From assembly GCA_022592445.1 (NCBI GenBank), contig JABYQR010000030.1:62001-126000 (forward strand): 64,000 bases of DNA, read 5' to 3'. Under the pieces are notes generated by a model. It saw nothing but the letters and a program-made list of their open reading frames with translations, was not told where the DNA came from and did not search any database. How positions within the stretch are numbered: the stretch's first letter is position 1; every line of letters begins with the position of its first letter. The DNA is from Cytidiella melzeri. Lineage: Eukaryota; Basidiomycota; Agaricomycetes; Polyporales; Irpicaceae. Below are positions 11,153 through 23,769 of this stretch, in pieces. The translations under genes and the position numbers were made by a program.

Positions 11153-12970
11153 TCATTTCACGTGGTCGTGAGTGGGTGATTCGAGGTCTTTGCAGCTCTC
11201 GTAGTCTTGCGGGGATTCTGCTGCTGCCTCGGCACGCTTTCTCAAGCTGTTGCTAGCTGCGAGCCTGCCAATAAAACTTAAGCTCGCAGTACAACAGACA
11301 GCAGACACAGAGGCGGGGTGGCAAAGAGTTCGAGACACGCACGAGAAATCTTCCACGATGAACTGGTCAGTGGTCACATGAATTTGCGGGGGTCTAGGCG
11401 GACGGTTGACCATGGCGAACTGTCCTGGGATGACCGCAGAGGACGTGTTCACGAAGCTTTCACTGGAAAAGTTGTGCAGACGCATGACGAGGCGGCATGC
11501 TGCAATTGTCCTGCCACACAAATTTTCGTAAGTTGTGGGGTTTGGGTGGGGTGAGAGAGGGAGGCAACTTACGAGACTGTTGCGGCAGGGATCTGAACGT
11601 GATGCGGTCAATGGAGTGAGCTCACTCAAAAGCGATGGGGATGGAGACATACTGTCGCAATTCTGGAGCAAGGGGGTGCGCGTTGTTGAGTGCGAGATCA
11701 AACACATGGTAAAGGAACTTACATGTCCATCACGGCTAGACAGATGAACTCAGAACATTGGTCAATGGTGAAAAAATACACCACTCACTGTTCAAGTTCA
11801 ACACATTCAATATCTACATCAGATTATGATAAGAGGAAGTCGACCGATGCCACAAGGGAGAGGACTCACGGCGGGTAATGCGTTGCACACGAACGTCACA
11901 CAAAAGTAGATCAGCCCATCTGCGAAAAGAAGCTTCCACAGACCGGAATGCAGCTCCTGTCGCATGAGCGCCACGATCGTGAAACACAGCACGATGAAGT
12001 CCACGCCCATCGCTGCAGCAACAGTCAAACCATGTGCGGACAGCGAGCTATCGGAGAAACCACTTACTAGAGAAAAAGCTGATGTTGAGGAAGACGTGGT
12101 TGGTGTAGGTCACGACGCAAGCTTGGGCCTCGGTCGAGTATTCGGCGTTGATGAGGAACATCCCGCGAAACAGGATTGCCCAGTGCGCGAGGCATAGGAT
12201 GCCCAGCGGCAGGGTCACGCTCACTTTGCGGTTCCACATAGCAATGCTAAGGATGATCATCAATCACAAGAACAAGCAGAGGGGATTTCAACATAGGGGC
12301 TGGCTCACGTTCGGACGAGGAGAGCAGTGGACGCTGCTAAGATGGCCAGATTCCCTGTCACCTACTTTCCGCTTCGTTAGATCTGTACGACGACACGCGT
12401 CAAAAAGACATGCCGAAATCCATGTGTACAACGCTTGACAGTTGATCTGGGCAGTCGACTTTAGCCGCATCAGAGGAACGAAGCTTGGAATGACATACTG
12501 GTGACTTTACCCCAAACGACACAATCCTAAGCGTAGCTCAGCTTGTCAGAAAGCCTCAAATACTGCACAGTACGGTGTTTGAAACATACATGCCAATCAG
12601 TGCGAATAGCAAGCAGTATCGGCACAAGAAGAACAAAACTGCACAGAAATGTCAGCACCGGGGGTGAAAACCGTAACTGTATGTGCGTACTCTACAGGAA
12701 AATCACAGTTAGTATCCTTGGCGTTAGAGTTGAATATGGTGCTCACCAATGGCCACGTGAACTTGCGCTCCCGAGTGATCAACGACCACTCAAACCCAAG
12801 GGTAAGGAGGATTTCCCACACATAGCCACCAAAGAGGACGAAAATGAGGTCCGTAAGTACACCTGCGAAATTCACCCTCTCCGCATCAGCCTAAGTCGAT
12901 CACACACTCAGTGGATCCGCCACGTACCAGCCTCCTTGTTAACTTCAGCTAGCGACGACCAGTCCGGCAT
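11153..12970 (-). CDS. Multi-pass membrane protein of an Agaricomycete family, 14 exons with micro-exons
   Basis: I reconstruct exons 12970-12928, 12862-12747, 12691 (one base), 12638-12590, 12483-12410, 12354-12309, 12246-12068, 12012-11870, 11813-11789, 11735-11723, 11662-11653, 11592-11573, 11510-11343 and 11264-11153: 999 nt, 332 residues, in frame throughout. The product starts MPDWSSLAEVNKEAG and has about seven hydrophobic segments, including LIFVLFGGYVWEILL, LFFLCRYCLLFALIG, LAILAASTALLVRT, LPLGILCLAHWAILF, DFIVLCFTIVALM and LLFADGLIYFCVTFV. Landmarks WNRK, INCQALYT and STIAACRLVMRLHNFS recur in a widespread mushroom membrane family of unknown function. The last intron (11342-11265) is a multiple of three and could be retained. 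Confidence 0.8.
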
Positions 12971-13615
12971 CTTCGGGGAACGAGCAACGCCTTTTGGAAA
13001 GTGTTCGGGCGACGAGGAGGGGGAGGGAAGAAAGAACAGGGCGGGTGGTGAAGGCTCACCGCATACTGATTCATATACTCTCCGGGAAATGGAAATTCAC
13101 AACAGCGCGCTCCGCGTATCCTTACCTACGCGAAGTCAATGCGAACGAATGTTGCTGTGTCGGCAATCTGGCTTTGCTTCCAACTTCTTACGTACCTCGC
13201 CCAAATGGACATATGTGACTGGCGCGGGTTCCCACAGAACCGAGTTTCGCTGTCCCGTCGAATACGACCTGTTTCTTACACGAGGACTGTCGAATGTCTC
13301 TCTCGAAGTCCGTTCTATGTCCTGTGAAAGTCTGTAAGCCATTGTTGTGGTAGACCATTCAACGCACCTGCAAAGGCGTTTAACAAGATCTCGATGCACT
13401 TCTGACAATGGATGAAGACACGCACCCATAGTCCCACGACTCGGGTAGGTTACGTGATGAAAATGCAACTTACACAAAAACGTGCTGTTTTTCGGGACCG
13501 AAGGCTGGCGCACCAACTCGAGGCCCTCCTTCCCAATTCGCGTCATACGCAGCTTCTGACAATATGGACAGATATAACATCGCAATAAACGTACCACACA
13601 ACACGTACTCCCTGG
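12971..13615. other. Intergenic region, no supported gene
   Basis: A minus-strand open frame of about 150 residues (13136-13597) is present but has no recognisable domain, and good splice sites around it do not lead to a sensible product. It holds the 5' flank of the membrane-protein gene and the 3' flank of ERB1. Confidence 0.4.
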
Positions 13616-16273
13616 CTAGCTGCACCAAACACCAAGCTCACCCTCCGCACCCGCACTTACCAGCCACGGCTGCCTCGGCACCCACCTCACGCTCAACACC
13701 CCCAGCCCGTCCCTAACCCGATGACCTCTCAGAATCTTGAGAGGTACGATGAGCGGGTCTGTCATTAAGTCGTTGTACACCCGCGCGTGGAAGATCTGGA
13801 TCGAGCCGTCGTCGGATGAAGACGCAAAAAGGGGGTAGGTGGGGTGAAAGTGCAGAGATCGGATGGCGCGAGTGTGATACCTACCATCACAAACGTATTC
13901 TGCGTCAAGTTGTGCCATATGCTAAGGGAGAAGAGGGGAACGCACCGTAGAACTTTGTAAGGTTTATCGCTGAGTTCTAAATCAAACCAGCATAGTTTGC
14001 GATCGTACCCTCCGACGATGAGGTGATCGCCCAGTGGGTGTACGTCCATGGATGATATCCACTTGATCCCGGGCTGCAGGGTTTTAAGCAGCTTTTGCTC
14101 AGCTAGGTTGTACATGCGGACGTATCTTTGAGTCTGTGACGCAAATGTCAGATAACTAGGCACAGCCAGTCGGATAGACAGAAAACAAAACTGACGGCAA
14201 CAAAGAAATCGGGTTTGGTGGGGTGGAACAAGACAAGCTGTACAGTCCCTTTGACCTTCTTGAACGGAGCTTGAGAGTGTCTTCGTGATAGCTGGTGGAT
14301 CCACACGCCGCTCTGGCCTTCGGTGCTAGCTATATGCAGCTGTTACAAGTCGCTCTTCAAGGTCGTGATAACAATTCACTTACAAACAGTAGCAAAATAA
14401 TCGCCCTTCCGATGCCACGCGATCTGTTTAGGCAGTCCTGAAGATGGCGGCAGCGTAATGCTCAAAACAGGCTTGTCTGACACGTCGCTGGACGACGATT
14501 TCCACTTCACAGGAGATGGGGTAGCGGGCTGGGGTGGTAAAGTGGAAGGAGCCAACAGCGTCACAGTGGCAGCAAGGACATTAGGCGGGAGGTACGGCGG
14601 AACCACAATATGCAGAGCCTCGTCGCTGAAAACCACACTTAGCTGAGCCGTGTCATATATACGCAGGTGCGTCCACTTACATTCCAACCACAAGGAAATT
14701 GACGTCCGTCCGCGGACACCACTCGACAGCGCCGACCTTACCCTCAAACTTCCACGACTTCACCACTTTGCCAACTGTGACCTCCCACATGTTGACCACG
14801 CCGCTGTCGTCGCCACTCGCAGCCCATATACCGTCCGGGCTGACGCTGACCGTGCGCGGGCGGGCATTGCCATGCGAAACCTGCAATGACATATACGTGG
14901 GGAACGGCTTCAGGCTGTTTGGGCTTGGGAGCTTGGGAACGAGGCTGTTGGGATCAATTTGGAGTTTCTTGCGCTGTATCCGAGGAGCCATGTACAGATC
15001 TAGCTGGCGGCTGAAGCGTTCTTGGATGAACTGATCGTACGCGGGTACGTGACGCAGCGAAGAGTACTTTTGAGGTAGGAAGTCACGCTCGCGGTCCTCC
15101 TTTTCGGTGGCTTCCCACTCTTTGCGCTCTGATTCTGTGGGTAGGTACTCTTCTGGCGGATTGTACGACTCGGCGTGTGTGGGCAGACGGGGTTTTGGTG
15201 CGGGGAGCGGGGCGGGTTGGTTGGACGGTTCTTCGTTCCATATCGGGTAGAATTGGGGTTGGGTAGATGCTGTCCTTGATTTATTTGGAAGGATGCGACC
15301 TTGCCTGATAGCACGCACAATCTTCATGACCTGTCGACTAACCTTGAATGAAAAGCAACAGGTGGCGAGTTGAGAAGCTATACCTTTTGTTTCTCCCATT
15401 TGCTAGGCACCCAGCGACGTTTGGGCTCGGGTGCAGCAGAGAGCGGCATGATCTCTTCTTTACCCTTGCCAGTGAACCATTCCACGGTGGGTTCGTACGG
15501 ATTGTAGCCCGCATCTGGGTTTTCATTTTCTTGCAACCTGCGAATCAGGTCCAGCTCCTCGGCTGTGAGGGGCTTGTCCATCTGAGCCCTCTTGTCAAAC
15601 GCCGTAGTCCTGTTTACCTCGTGAGCCCAATCACTTCCGGTCGCAGATAGAACCCTTTGCTCACCACGCCTCCGGGTCATCGACTGTCTGCAAGAACTTA
15701 TCTAGTTCATCCCCTCTCGCCGGACGCAGGACCTTCTTGCCATTAATATCGTACCCTACGTGTGGCATATCGTCGTACCAATGCATAGGTATATCTCCCA
15801 CTCTGTTTGGAGCCTACCAGCAACAACAGTGAGTTTAGCACGTTTGATCCAGCATGGAATATACGTACATCTTCAGTAGACGAGTCCGAGTCGTAGTCTG
15901 GTTCTATCTCGGGATAGACACGTTTTGGCTGGCCGGTAATGCCTGATATTATAGTTTTTTGCTGCGGGAAAATATGATGTTCTGGCTCTGAGGATAATTC
16001 GTCCTCGCTTTCGTCTTCATCTTCATCAGACTCTCCTCCCTCATCCTCGGAGCCGTCCAAATCGCTGTCCGACCGCGTGTCAATTTCAGGAAACTCGTCA
16101 ACTTCCCCGTCGTCGTGGTCGGAAACAACCCTTTCCTGCGCGCCGTCCGCGTCTTCGTCCTCGTCTTCGCTCTCCATCTCCAGTCCTCCTCCATTGGCAG
16201 CGAACGGCTCGGGCCTAGGTTCTGCTTCTGCCACCACTTTGCGTTTCTTGCCAATCTGCACCGCTGGAGCCAT
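13616..16273 (-). CDS. erb1: Ribosome biogenesis protein ERB1 (BOP1)
   Basis: Eight exons: 16273-15869, 15813-15665, 15609-15384, 15330-14681, 14637-14384, 14329-14196, 14133-13946 and 13880-13616, giving 756 residues. The first 135 residues are basic then very acidic (Asp/Glu/Ser runs), as in the family. The BOP1 N-terminal domain follows ([45 protein letters not shown]), then a WD40 propeller with motifs such as [20 protein letters not shown] and [15 protein letters not shown]1 with YTM1 and NOP7 forms the PeBoW complex needed for 27S pre-rRNA processing and 60S assembly in the nucleolus. The ATG at 16273 starts [12 protein letters not shown]. It is divergent from ARP4. Confidence 0.95.
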
Positions 16274-16517
16274 AACTTTTGTGTAAATATGCAAAAGGCA
16301 GAGCCGCTGTACCGGTCAGGACTCAGTTACTCTCAAAGGTTTGGCGAGTTATTGCGCGCCCATGAAATTTCGTCAAGTTCCCACGGACGTCAATTGGCGA
16401 TCCCATCGGGGAGTAAGTACTGTGCTATAGACGCTTAGACTTTCAAGAACCTGCCGCAACTCAAGCCTCTTTCGATTTGCGTACCTTGGCCAGCTTGCAT
16501 ATTCCGAACACGTTGAA
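16274..16517. promoter_or_regulatory. Shared promoter region of ERB1 and ARP4
   Basis: The start codons of these two divergent nuclear genes are 244 bp apart. No motif can be singled out with confidence; the role as bidirectional promoter follows from the geometry alone. Confidence 0.5.
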
Positions 16518-18405
16518 ATGGTCGTGTATGGAGGAGGTTAGTACGTGATATTGATATTTGACTTCGTTGTCTCAAATTCTACTGTCACCTACAGATGAAG
16601 TAGCTGCGTTAGTGCTCGACATCGGCAGCTCTACCTTACGCGCTGGATATGCAGGCGACGATACTCCCAAAGCCGTGATACCGACCGCATACGGGTTCAC
16701 CATTGACCCTGACCAGATGGGCGGTGACGTTGCCATGACAGAAGGCACGACAGAGGGGGAGCCAGTGGAGGCACCAGCGAAGAACACAAAGTTGTATCTA
16801 GGGCAGAACGGGCCCTCTGTTTGGAGACACGGGATGCAGGTTGGGCATCCTGTGATGAATGGTATAAGTAAGTTCAACGTTACTTGACTGTACTTCGTGT
16901 TCGTATCATGTCTACTCATGCGGTTAATGTCTAGTCACGGACTTCACTCCAATACCCTCCCTCATCTCCCATGCCCTGACGGAAGTGATGCGCTGCAACC
17001 CTGCAGAACACCCAATCCTAGTGACAGAAGCCGCTTGGAACACACCAGCGAACAGAGAACGCATGGCTGAAATCATATTCGAAGAATTTCAAGCACCCGC
17101 CTTCTACATTGCCAACACTGGTGTCTTGAACGCGTGAGTGCCTGCTCCCGCCTCCACCGCGTCGCGTACCATTTTAACGGAGCGTCAAGCTTTGCAGCCG
17201 GAAAAGGCTCTGCTCTGGTGATAGACATCGGCCATACCGAGGCAAGCGTCACACCAGTCGTTGACGGGTTCGTTCTGCGCAAAGGCACGTACCAGACCCG
17301 CCAATGAAGCTTTCACAATGGGACTTACCGTCGTTCGTGGAACCTAGGCCTGGCGCATTCAAGCCTCCCAATGCTCGTCCATGCACACACAAGACATATG
17401 CTTAGCTCTCCTGCCCACGGCCGTCAAAGCATACACCTTTTCCCTCATCAGCTTATAGCCACTAAGCAGGTCCGTGATGCCCCTTTTTCGTAAATAATGG
17501 TCTCGGTATTGACGCTTCTTTCAGCCAGTCGACACGGGCGCCCTACCACGGTTTGCGTTGCGAGAAGACCGATTGGCAGGTGTAACTGAGAGCTGGAAAG
17601 CTTGGTATGAAGCAAGGGAAGCCGAGGAGTGGATGCAGAGTGTAGCGGGCGTTCTCGACCAAGGATGGAATGACCAGTAAGCACAAACCCCCACTCCCTT
17701 GTTCTCCCAAAAACTTGACCTCATTACGAACGCTACGATAGACTCGCAGCTCAAAAGGGCCCCCGACACTACGAGTTCCCGACAGGGTACAATTACTATT
17801 TCGGCGCAGACCGTCTCCTCGTAGGAGAACAATTCTTCACACATTCGCCGCAGTTGCAGGTCCGTGACAAAGTCCTTTTGATTCCACGAACCGGGCTCTT
17901 CTGACATAAAGCACAAGGCCTCCAACCCAAACCTGCCAAAGACCATCCCCGCCCTGATCTCCCAAGCTCTCACCGCTTGCGACCCCGACATCCGCCAAGT
18001 CCTCCTCGGAAACGTCGTCCTCACCGGAGGCGGAAGCCTCCTCTCCGGTCTCGCAGATCGACTGAGCTCAGAGCTGCAGCGAAACGTCAGCCACGTACGT
18101 TACTCCATCTTCTTGTTCTTTTTTTTTGCAATTGGCTTACACGATCGCTTCACCCATCCATACCTGATATCGTCAACAGGCAAAAATACACGCTCCTGGA
18201 AACCCGACTGAAAGACGGTTTGGCGGCTGGCTAGGGGGGAGCATCCTGGGAAGCCTGGGGACGTTTCACCAGTTGTGGATCAGCAAGGAGGAGTGGCAGG
18301 TACGTCTCTTCCTTACCCAGCCTACTGACTGGATCGACTTATCCACTTCGTTTTCAACTTTCTCAGGAGCACGGAAAAGCAATCGTTGGCCAGCGATGCA
18401 AGTAG
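16518..18405 (+). CDS. arp4: Actin-related protein 4 (ARP4/BAF53 type)
   Basis: Ten exons: 16518-16536, 16595-16867, 16935-17133, 17190-17284, 17348-17469, 17525-17676, 17742-17859, 17918-18094, 18180-18299 and 18367-18405, giving 437 residues. [19 protein letters not shown] is the ARP4 N-terminus; [17 protein letters not shown] is the second phosphate loop, and [35 protein letters not shown] and the final [12 protein letters not shown] are actin-fold signatures. ARP4 is a shared subunit of NuA4, SWR1 and INO80 chromatin complexes. The intron after VDGFVLRKG is best read as GC-AG (AAAG|GCACGT to CCTAG); a GT-AG alternative at 17289-17363 also keeps frame but drops five residues and adds one. 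Confidence 0.92.
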
Positions 18406-19147
18406 TTGTTGGTATCTACTTCCTTTTCTGCCATGTAATTATGTCATCTGTCACTTATCCTTGTAATGGCTCCTTTGTAAATATGGGGCGAGAATGACAT
18501 GCGTAATGCTAGTCCGGCTTTGCGTATCACACAAGCAATCAATGAGGAATGGCTATTTTTTTGAGCTTTAGCAAGGGACTATCGACAACACTCTGCGTTA
18601 TTACAGGAATGAGAGATACATGGAGAAGGTTTCCCTATTGGAAGGAGGGCAAAAAAGGACAATGATCGAGATGCTAACTGTACCATGGAAACTACTGCAA
18701 CGTGCATTAAAAACCTCAGGTTGGCCCTGCCCGACAGGGTGCACAAACCTACAACGACCTGGGGGAAGCACTGCTTTCCCTTAGCGCCTGTTCCACGGAG
18801 AGTCACCACCCACAATCACTCCTTCCCTGCCACTCCGACCAAGGAGTCCACATATGAAAAAACACCGCTGCACAGAAACCCGAAACGTGGCGGAATCGGG
18901 GAACGGGGAAGAAATAAAAAGAATTTGGGTTCGAAGCCAAGGAGAGGAAGGGGACGGCGGCTCGACCTGAGGCGAAGAGCAAAAAGAAGTGTCCAGCGTC
19001 AGGTACGCGCACGTCAATAAATACAAGATAAGGTGAAAGAAGGGGGGTTGATAATCGTGAAGACTTCAGTGGAGTTGAGGCGAACATTCACAAGAGGGAG
19101 ACAGCGCCAAAAGAATCGATGAAATGTCCGACGTTCGCGATATTAGA
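18406..19147. other. Intergenic region between convergent genes
   Basis: About 740 bp between the 3' ends of ARP4 and the Q/S-rich gene. Open frames on both strands here are short and without known domains. I see no RNA gene. Confidence 0.45.
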
Positions 19148-20560
19148 TCAGCATGGAGTAATGACCTCGCGAGAAACGCGAGCATCCATAAGAGCGCCGA
19201 GCGCACCGATCGCCTTGCGCCTGTTGCGGGTCGCGAAGTTCTTGGGGAGGAGCTCGTCATTGTTCGAAGGCGGGCCGCGAGGTTGACGGACAGGCATGGC
19301 CATCAGGCGTTGAACTGAAGGAGGAGCAGAGGTCACTGCGATAGTAGGTACAGGACGACCAATACCAAGGCCTTCGTAGAGCTTCTTCGAAGCCTCCTCG
19401 CGAGGAGAAAGAGGGGGAGCATCGCCAAGAGAAGACGCCGTGCGTGGAGTGCTAGGCGTAGAGCCCGACTTGGACGAGACCGAGGAGCTGTCCTCTCCGT
19501 CAAAATCACTTGCATCAACAGCAACTACATCAGTAGGCTGAGACATAGCGACTGAGAACTGCAAAGCGGGGGGACGGGTCTTGAGCGGGCTAGGAGGAGC
19601 AGGGGACGTGCGCTCCGCCGGGGGAGGTGTGATCTTGACCACAGGGGAAGTCACGGCACGATTGCCACTGAGAACGGAGTTGTTGGTGCTACCGCGCCTC
19701 CAGGAGACGGCAGCATCAGACTTGGACGGCGGACTAGCCCCGGTGCCACCGAGGGCAGTACCGCCAGAAATGACCGAGGTGTGATTCGCGACAGGAGTCT
19801 TCATATAAGAAAAGTCGTCTTCTTCGCTGTCGTATTGACCAGATTGAATGCGACTACCAAACCTGCCACCAAGGGCAGCAGTCATAGGAACCTGGTCGTT
19901 GTTTCCTCCGCTGAACATGGCGCGGAACTGATCAGCTTGGTTAGCACGACTCGAGCGGAGGTCAAATGCTGTTGTAGTGGGGCCAGCCGTTGCAGGATGG
20001 GCATACCCGTTGGTGCTCCTGCGCTGCGGTTGTCTTTGCCTCTGCTGGGCCTGTGCTTGAGCTTGCGCGAGCAATTCAGCTTGGTACTGATGAGCCTGTA
20101 ATGTTTACAACGTTAGGGAGAAAGTCGTGTGTGTGGTACGACCACTGACCTGAAGCCGTGCGATCTCCATCTGCATCATCTGAAGCTGCAGAGCTTGCAT
20201 CTGTGTCTGGGCGGAGACGTATGGACTCATTGGAGCAGACCCATTCATGCCCCTGCCCTGCTGCTGGGCGAACCTGTTGGCCCCTCCATCCACAGCGGCA
20301 GTCATGGGCGCCTGCTGCTGCATGCGACTGATGGTGTTGTTGATGTACGAGTTCTGAGATACCATGTCAGCCAACTCGTCGTCCCGTTCTTCAGGGAACG
20401 CCATCTCGTTAGGCATCGGAGAGTAGTGAGGAGTATTTGCGACGTTGAAGGCGCCTATAGGGGCAGAGTGTGGGAGGGGACCAGACGCTGAGCGTACTCC
20501 GCCGGTTCTCAGACCGGCGAGAAGGTGAGCACGAGGGGAGGTAGCTTGAGCGGATGCCAT
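19148..20560 (-). CDS. Gln/Ser-rich disordered protein of unknown function
   Basis: Two exons, 20560-20150 and 20095-19148, give 452 residues. Residues 80-160 are rich in glutamine and methionine (a low-complexity stretch with MQALQLQMMQMEIARLQ leading into AQAQAQAQQRQRQ), followed by serine/proline-rich sequence with SPPKS-like and TPSTPRT motifs that could be phosphorylated. The last 60 residues (LYEGLGIGRPVPTIAV, RQPRGPPSNNDELLPKNFATR, RRKAIGALGALMDAR) are more ordered and probably the conserved part. No catalytic or binding domain is visible. Composition suggests an RNA-granule or regulatory protein, which is inference only. Confidence 0.8.
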
Positions 20561-21123
20561 TCTTGTGAGTCGGTGAAGGATGTCGACCAGGAATTTGATA
20601 AGTTGGGGTGCAGAATGCTTGGAGAAACAGGTTATGAAATACAGCTACGGGAATGGTGAGGGGTAAGCTGGTGCGGCCATACAGGGCAGCGAGACGGCCG
20701 CGACGCACCTGAAGGAGTTGTAACCGGGTTCAACGCCTAGTGCGATATGTAGAAAGAGACGTCTGGCAATCTCTCTGAGGCGGTTCAGCGGTGTGCTGGC
20801 TCGCTGCAAGACAAGGATGGGAAGTGAAGAAAGGCAGGAGGTTGGCGATTAGAGGAGAAAAAAAGCTGTTGTTTTCTTTGTTGAGGATATAAAGAGGATA
20901 GACAGTTATATATGCGAAAAAGTTGGAAGAGAGAGAGAGAGAGAAGAAAGGAGACGAGACCACCAAGATGAAAGGTCAGAGAGAGAGACGACAAACCCAT
21001 CAAAACCCATCCCGGAGCCACAGCCATCAAACAAGCAGGACCCCGGTCACCACAGCTTGCTATTGTTGTCTACCTACTGATACACGTCGCAGGTTGCAAA
21101 ATCATGCAATACTTGTACAGCCT
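20561..21123. other. 5' flank of the Q/S-rich gene and 3' flank of TRS20
   Basis: Contains a short (GA)n run near 20930-20946. The long leader could hold an untranslated exon, but I cannot show it. Confidence 0.4.
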
Positions 21124-21823
21124 CTATAAATATTTTTTGGCACTGGCCCGAACACGCGCATCAAATACCGCACTTCGTATCGGAGAGTGTGCAGTGTGGA
21201 ACGGATTCAGCATCGTCTGAAACGCAGCCTCCAGTGAGCGTTCGCAGCTGTGCCTTCATAGACACCCACCTTCACATACAGCTCCCACACGTCCATGAAG
21301 AACGACTTGATGCCCTCGTCATTTCTCACCTCGTGTAGAAGCACAAACTTCATATCTGGCGCATTCATGTTAGCCAGCCTACATAGATTGGATGACGACT
21401 TACTTCCTGGCGTTACAAACGCCGATACAGTCCACTCATTGAACTTGTCCACAGACTTGAGATACCTTGTGTTCACGACCTGGTAAGCGCAGCTATGGCT
21501 GCGCCTTTCAATGTTACGCACATCAGGTTTTCCTTCCTCATAACGTCTTCAATAACATCCAAACTCGCATTCGCAATCATCTGGATAACATGTCTGTCCT
21601 TTCCACCCCCGATCCGCACTCCTCCACTCTGTGCATTGTAAGGCTGGTTTGTACTTGATGCACCAGACAACGCGGTCAGCGTTCCTGCAAAGGCGGACGT
21701 AGACCAGCTCGGTAGATTGGATGCCAACGGTGATGGTGTAGCCTGCGTCGGCCTTGATGAGAAATGTGTGAGTTCGTACAACGGTGTATCCGACGGTGAC
21801 AGGAGGAAGAGATGGTGGGACAT
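21124..21823 (-). CDS. trs20: TRAPP complex subunit TRS20 (sedlin, TRAPPC2)
   Basis: Four exons, 21823-21522, 21465-21404, 21355-21270 and 21216-21124, give 180 residues. The longin-fold protein starts HLFLLSPSDTPLYEL, has an inserted low-complexity loop, then VIQMIANASLDVIEDVMRK, YLKSVDKFNEWTVSAFVTPG, NMKFVLLHEVRNDEGIKSFF, DVWELYVK, and ends TMLNPFHTAHSPIRSAVF with RVRASAKKYL. All are sedlin landmarks. TRS20 is a core subunit of the TRAPP vesicle-tethering complexes acting in ER-to-Golgi traffic and autophagy. The last exon is easily missed because the frame stays open past the third exon for 21 codons. Confidence 0.92.
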
Positions 21824-21981
21824 GGCGACCAGAGCCCAAACGCCAACCGGAAATCAATTAATGACGACGCGCCTGAATTAATCATCTGCGTTGTCAAAGT
21901 TCCGGGGTCCTGGAAGTCCCGCCTCCCGACGCGCGTGCCCTGCAGCAATCTGACGCCGCGCCCTCAACGCTCAACGCGAAA
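21824..21981. promoter_or_regulatory. Shared promoter region of TRS20 and PCP1
   Basis: 158 bp separate the start codons of these divergent genes. No individual motif is claimed. Confidence 0.5.
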
Positions 21982-23174
21982 ATGGGCACCCTCTTCCGCC
22001 CCCTCAGGCTACCCGCCAACCTCACACGACGCACGACATTCAGGCCTCTTTCTTCACAGTATCTCTTCAGTTCACACCACACGGGTGAGACATTTACGAC
22101 GCGTGTAGTCCCAAACCGTCCACAGCCTCTGCTAAGTGAATCGTCGCTGCTGCAATTCCTCCAAGATAGGGTTAGGCTAGCCTCTCAAACGTCCAGGTTC
22201 TCGCGCTCATCAGGAGTTCGTAACGCAAGTCAGACAAGATCCAACAATGGCGGGAGATCACAACAGAAACCGGGCTTGGACGGTGTTCCAGACAGTGTTG
22301 TCATCTGGGGAGTATTGGGTTTGAACGGTTTGGTGTTTCTGACCTGGCAGAAAGCACGCTCTGATTTGGTACGACCCTCGCAATCTCCTGCCCACACCTA
22401 GTGATGCTAAAATACTGTTATTAAGCAAAATGGAGACCCAACCTTAACGCGATGGCTCATGAAGAACTTCACGGTCAGCCTCGACAACATTCGCGATGGG
22501 CGCATGTGAGCTCTTTCCTTAAGTCAGGCAGCATCATTGCTAACAAGCTCGTAGATGGACACTGCTCTCATGCTGTTTCTCTCACGAGGGCGCTGCACAT
22601 ATCTTCGTGAACGCCTTTACGTTCTACTTCATGGCACCGCCCGTACTTGGTGTCCTCGGGAAGCGGAGCTTCTTGTTGCTTTATCTAGGAGGTAAGACTT
22701 TATATTCCTACCCTCTACATGATTTTGATTGGGACTGCCAGGCGGCATATTTTCTAGTCTCTCCAGCATGTGGTTCAACAACGTCGTCTTGCCCAAACCG
22801 CACTACTCAAGTCACGGAGCGAGCGGTGAATTTCTTTCTCCTCACATGACATTCATCTCGATGCTCATCTGTCGGTCTCTCAAGGCGCCATGTACTCCGT
22901 CATTTCCTTCCTGGCATGCCTTGCCCCGAGCTTGAAATTTCAGCTGTGGGGGGTCATCCCCATACCGGCGTGGCTCTTCGTAAGCGGCGTATTCGCAATG
23001 GATACCTACAGTGCGCTTGAGAATAAGGTTCGCATGTTCATTCTTCTTTAATCGTGCTACTCAAGTCAATCATCCTTCCTCACGCAGCGAGCTGGAACAG
23101 ACACCGCTGGACACGTCGCAGGGATACTGGGTGGTATCGCATTCTACTTGGGAAAACGATTTAGGGTCATCTAG
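21982..23174 (+). CDS. pcp1: Mitochondrial rhomboid protease (PCP1/PARL type), intact copy
   Basis: Six exons, 21982-22368, 22426-22505, 22555-22691, 22742-22825, 22885-23027 and 23088-23174, give 305 residues. The N-terminus MGTLFRPLRLPANLTRRTTF is a plausible mitochondrial presequence. WTLLSCCFSHEGAAHIFVN is the rhomboid L1/TM2 region, HGASGAMYSVISF holds the GxSG catalytic serine, and HVAGILGGIAFYLG holds the catalytic histidine. In yeast Pcp1 cleaves cytochrome c peroxidase and Mgm1 in the inner membrane. Two decayed copies lie downstream at 23770-24830 and 32509-33725. Confidence 0.92.
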
Positions 23175-23769
23175 GGTATCTTCAGTCGTCGTCTGTATTG
23201 TTGGCAGATTAATGCTTATGTTACACGTTCTCCTCAGTACTCCTTCACTCTCCATAGGTATGACTACGGCAAGTCAGCGCCTGTCGTTTTGTTGATAAGC
23301 ACAGTTCACAGCTAGAGAATACTCCAGCGACGTGATCTCGAAGCTCTCTGCTCTGCTCGGATTTCTTTCACTCAGAAACGCCCTTCCTTCCCTGCCCCTA
23401 CTGCGGCATGTTTTGCGATCGCTGTCGCTGCTGCTCTAATCTGGCCTGGTTTACTCTTTCAAGGCGCAAGATGTATCCCTCATGCCCCGCAGTTGGCTAC
23501 TTGACGATCCGTAGATCTGTGGATGGGACTAGAACGTACCCTTACGCCGTGGACAGCAGTATAGCACAGAACACGCTAGCAACCACACAAAACCCACATC
23601 TCGGAGGTTTGCAAGGTCGTACAATCGTTTGCTACGTGGCGACTTACTGTGACTCTGTCAATATAACTGTACTCTCCTACCTACAACGTGCGGGCAGTCG
23701 CATAATATTGATTCGTCGGTCATACTCAGCTCAGCGTACAGACGCTACTCACCGGCGAAGGGCAATAAT
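23175..23769. other. Region 3' of PCP1, partly repeated downstream
   Basis: The part around 23375-23490 resembles 25085-25195 and 33980-34090, which lie at the same distance from the pseudogene copies, so the duplicated segment includes PCP1 3' flank. A 186-residue open frame (23408-23968) runs into the first pseudogene and is not convincing as a gene. Confidence 0.45.
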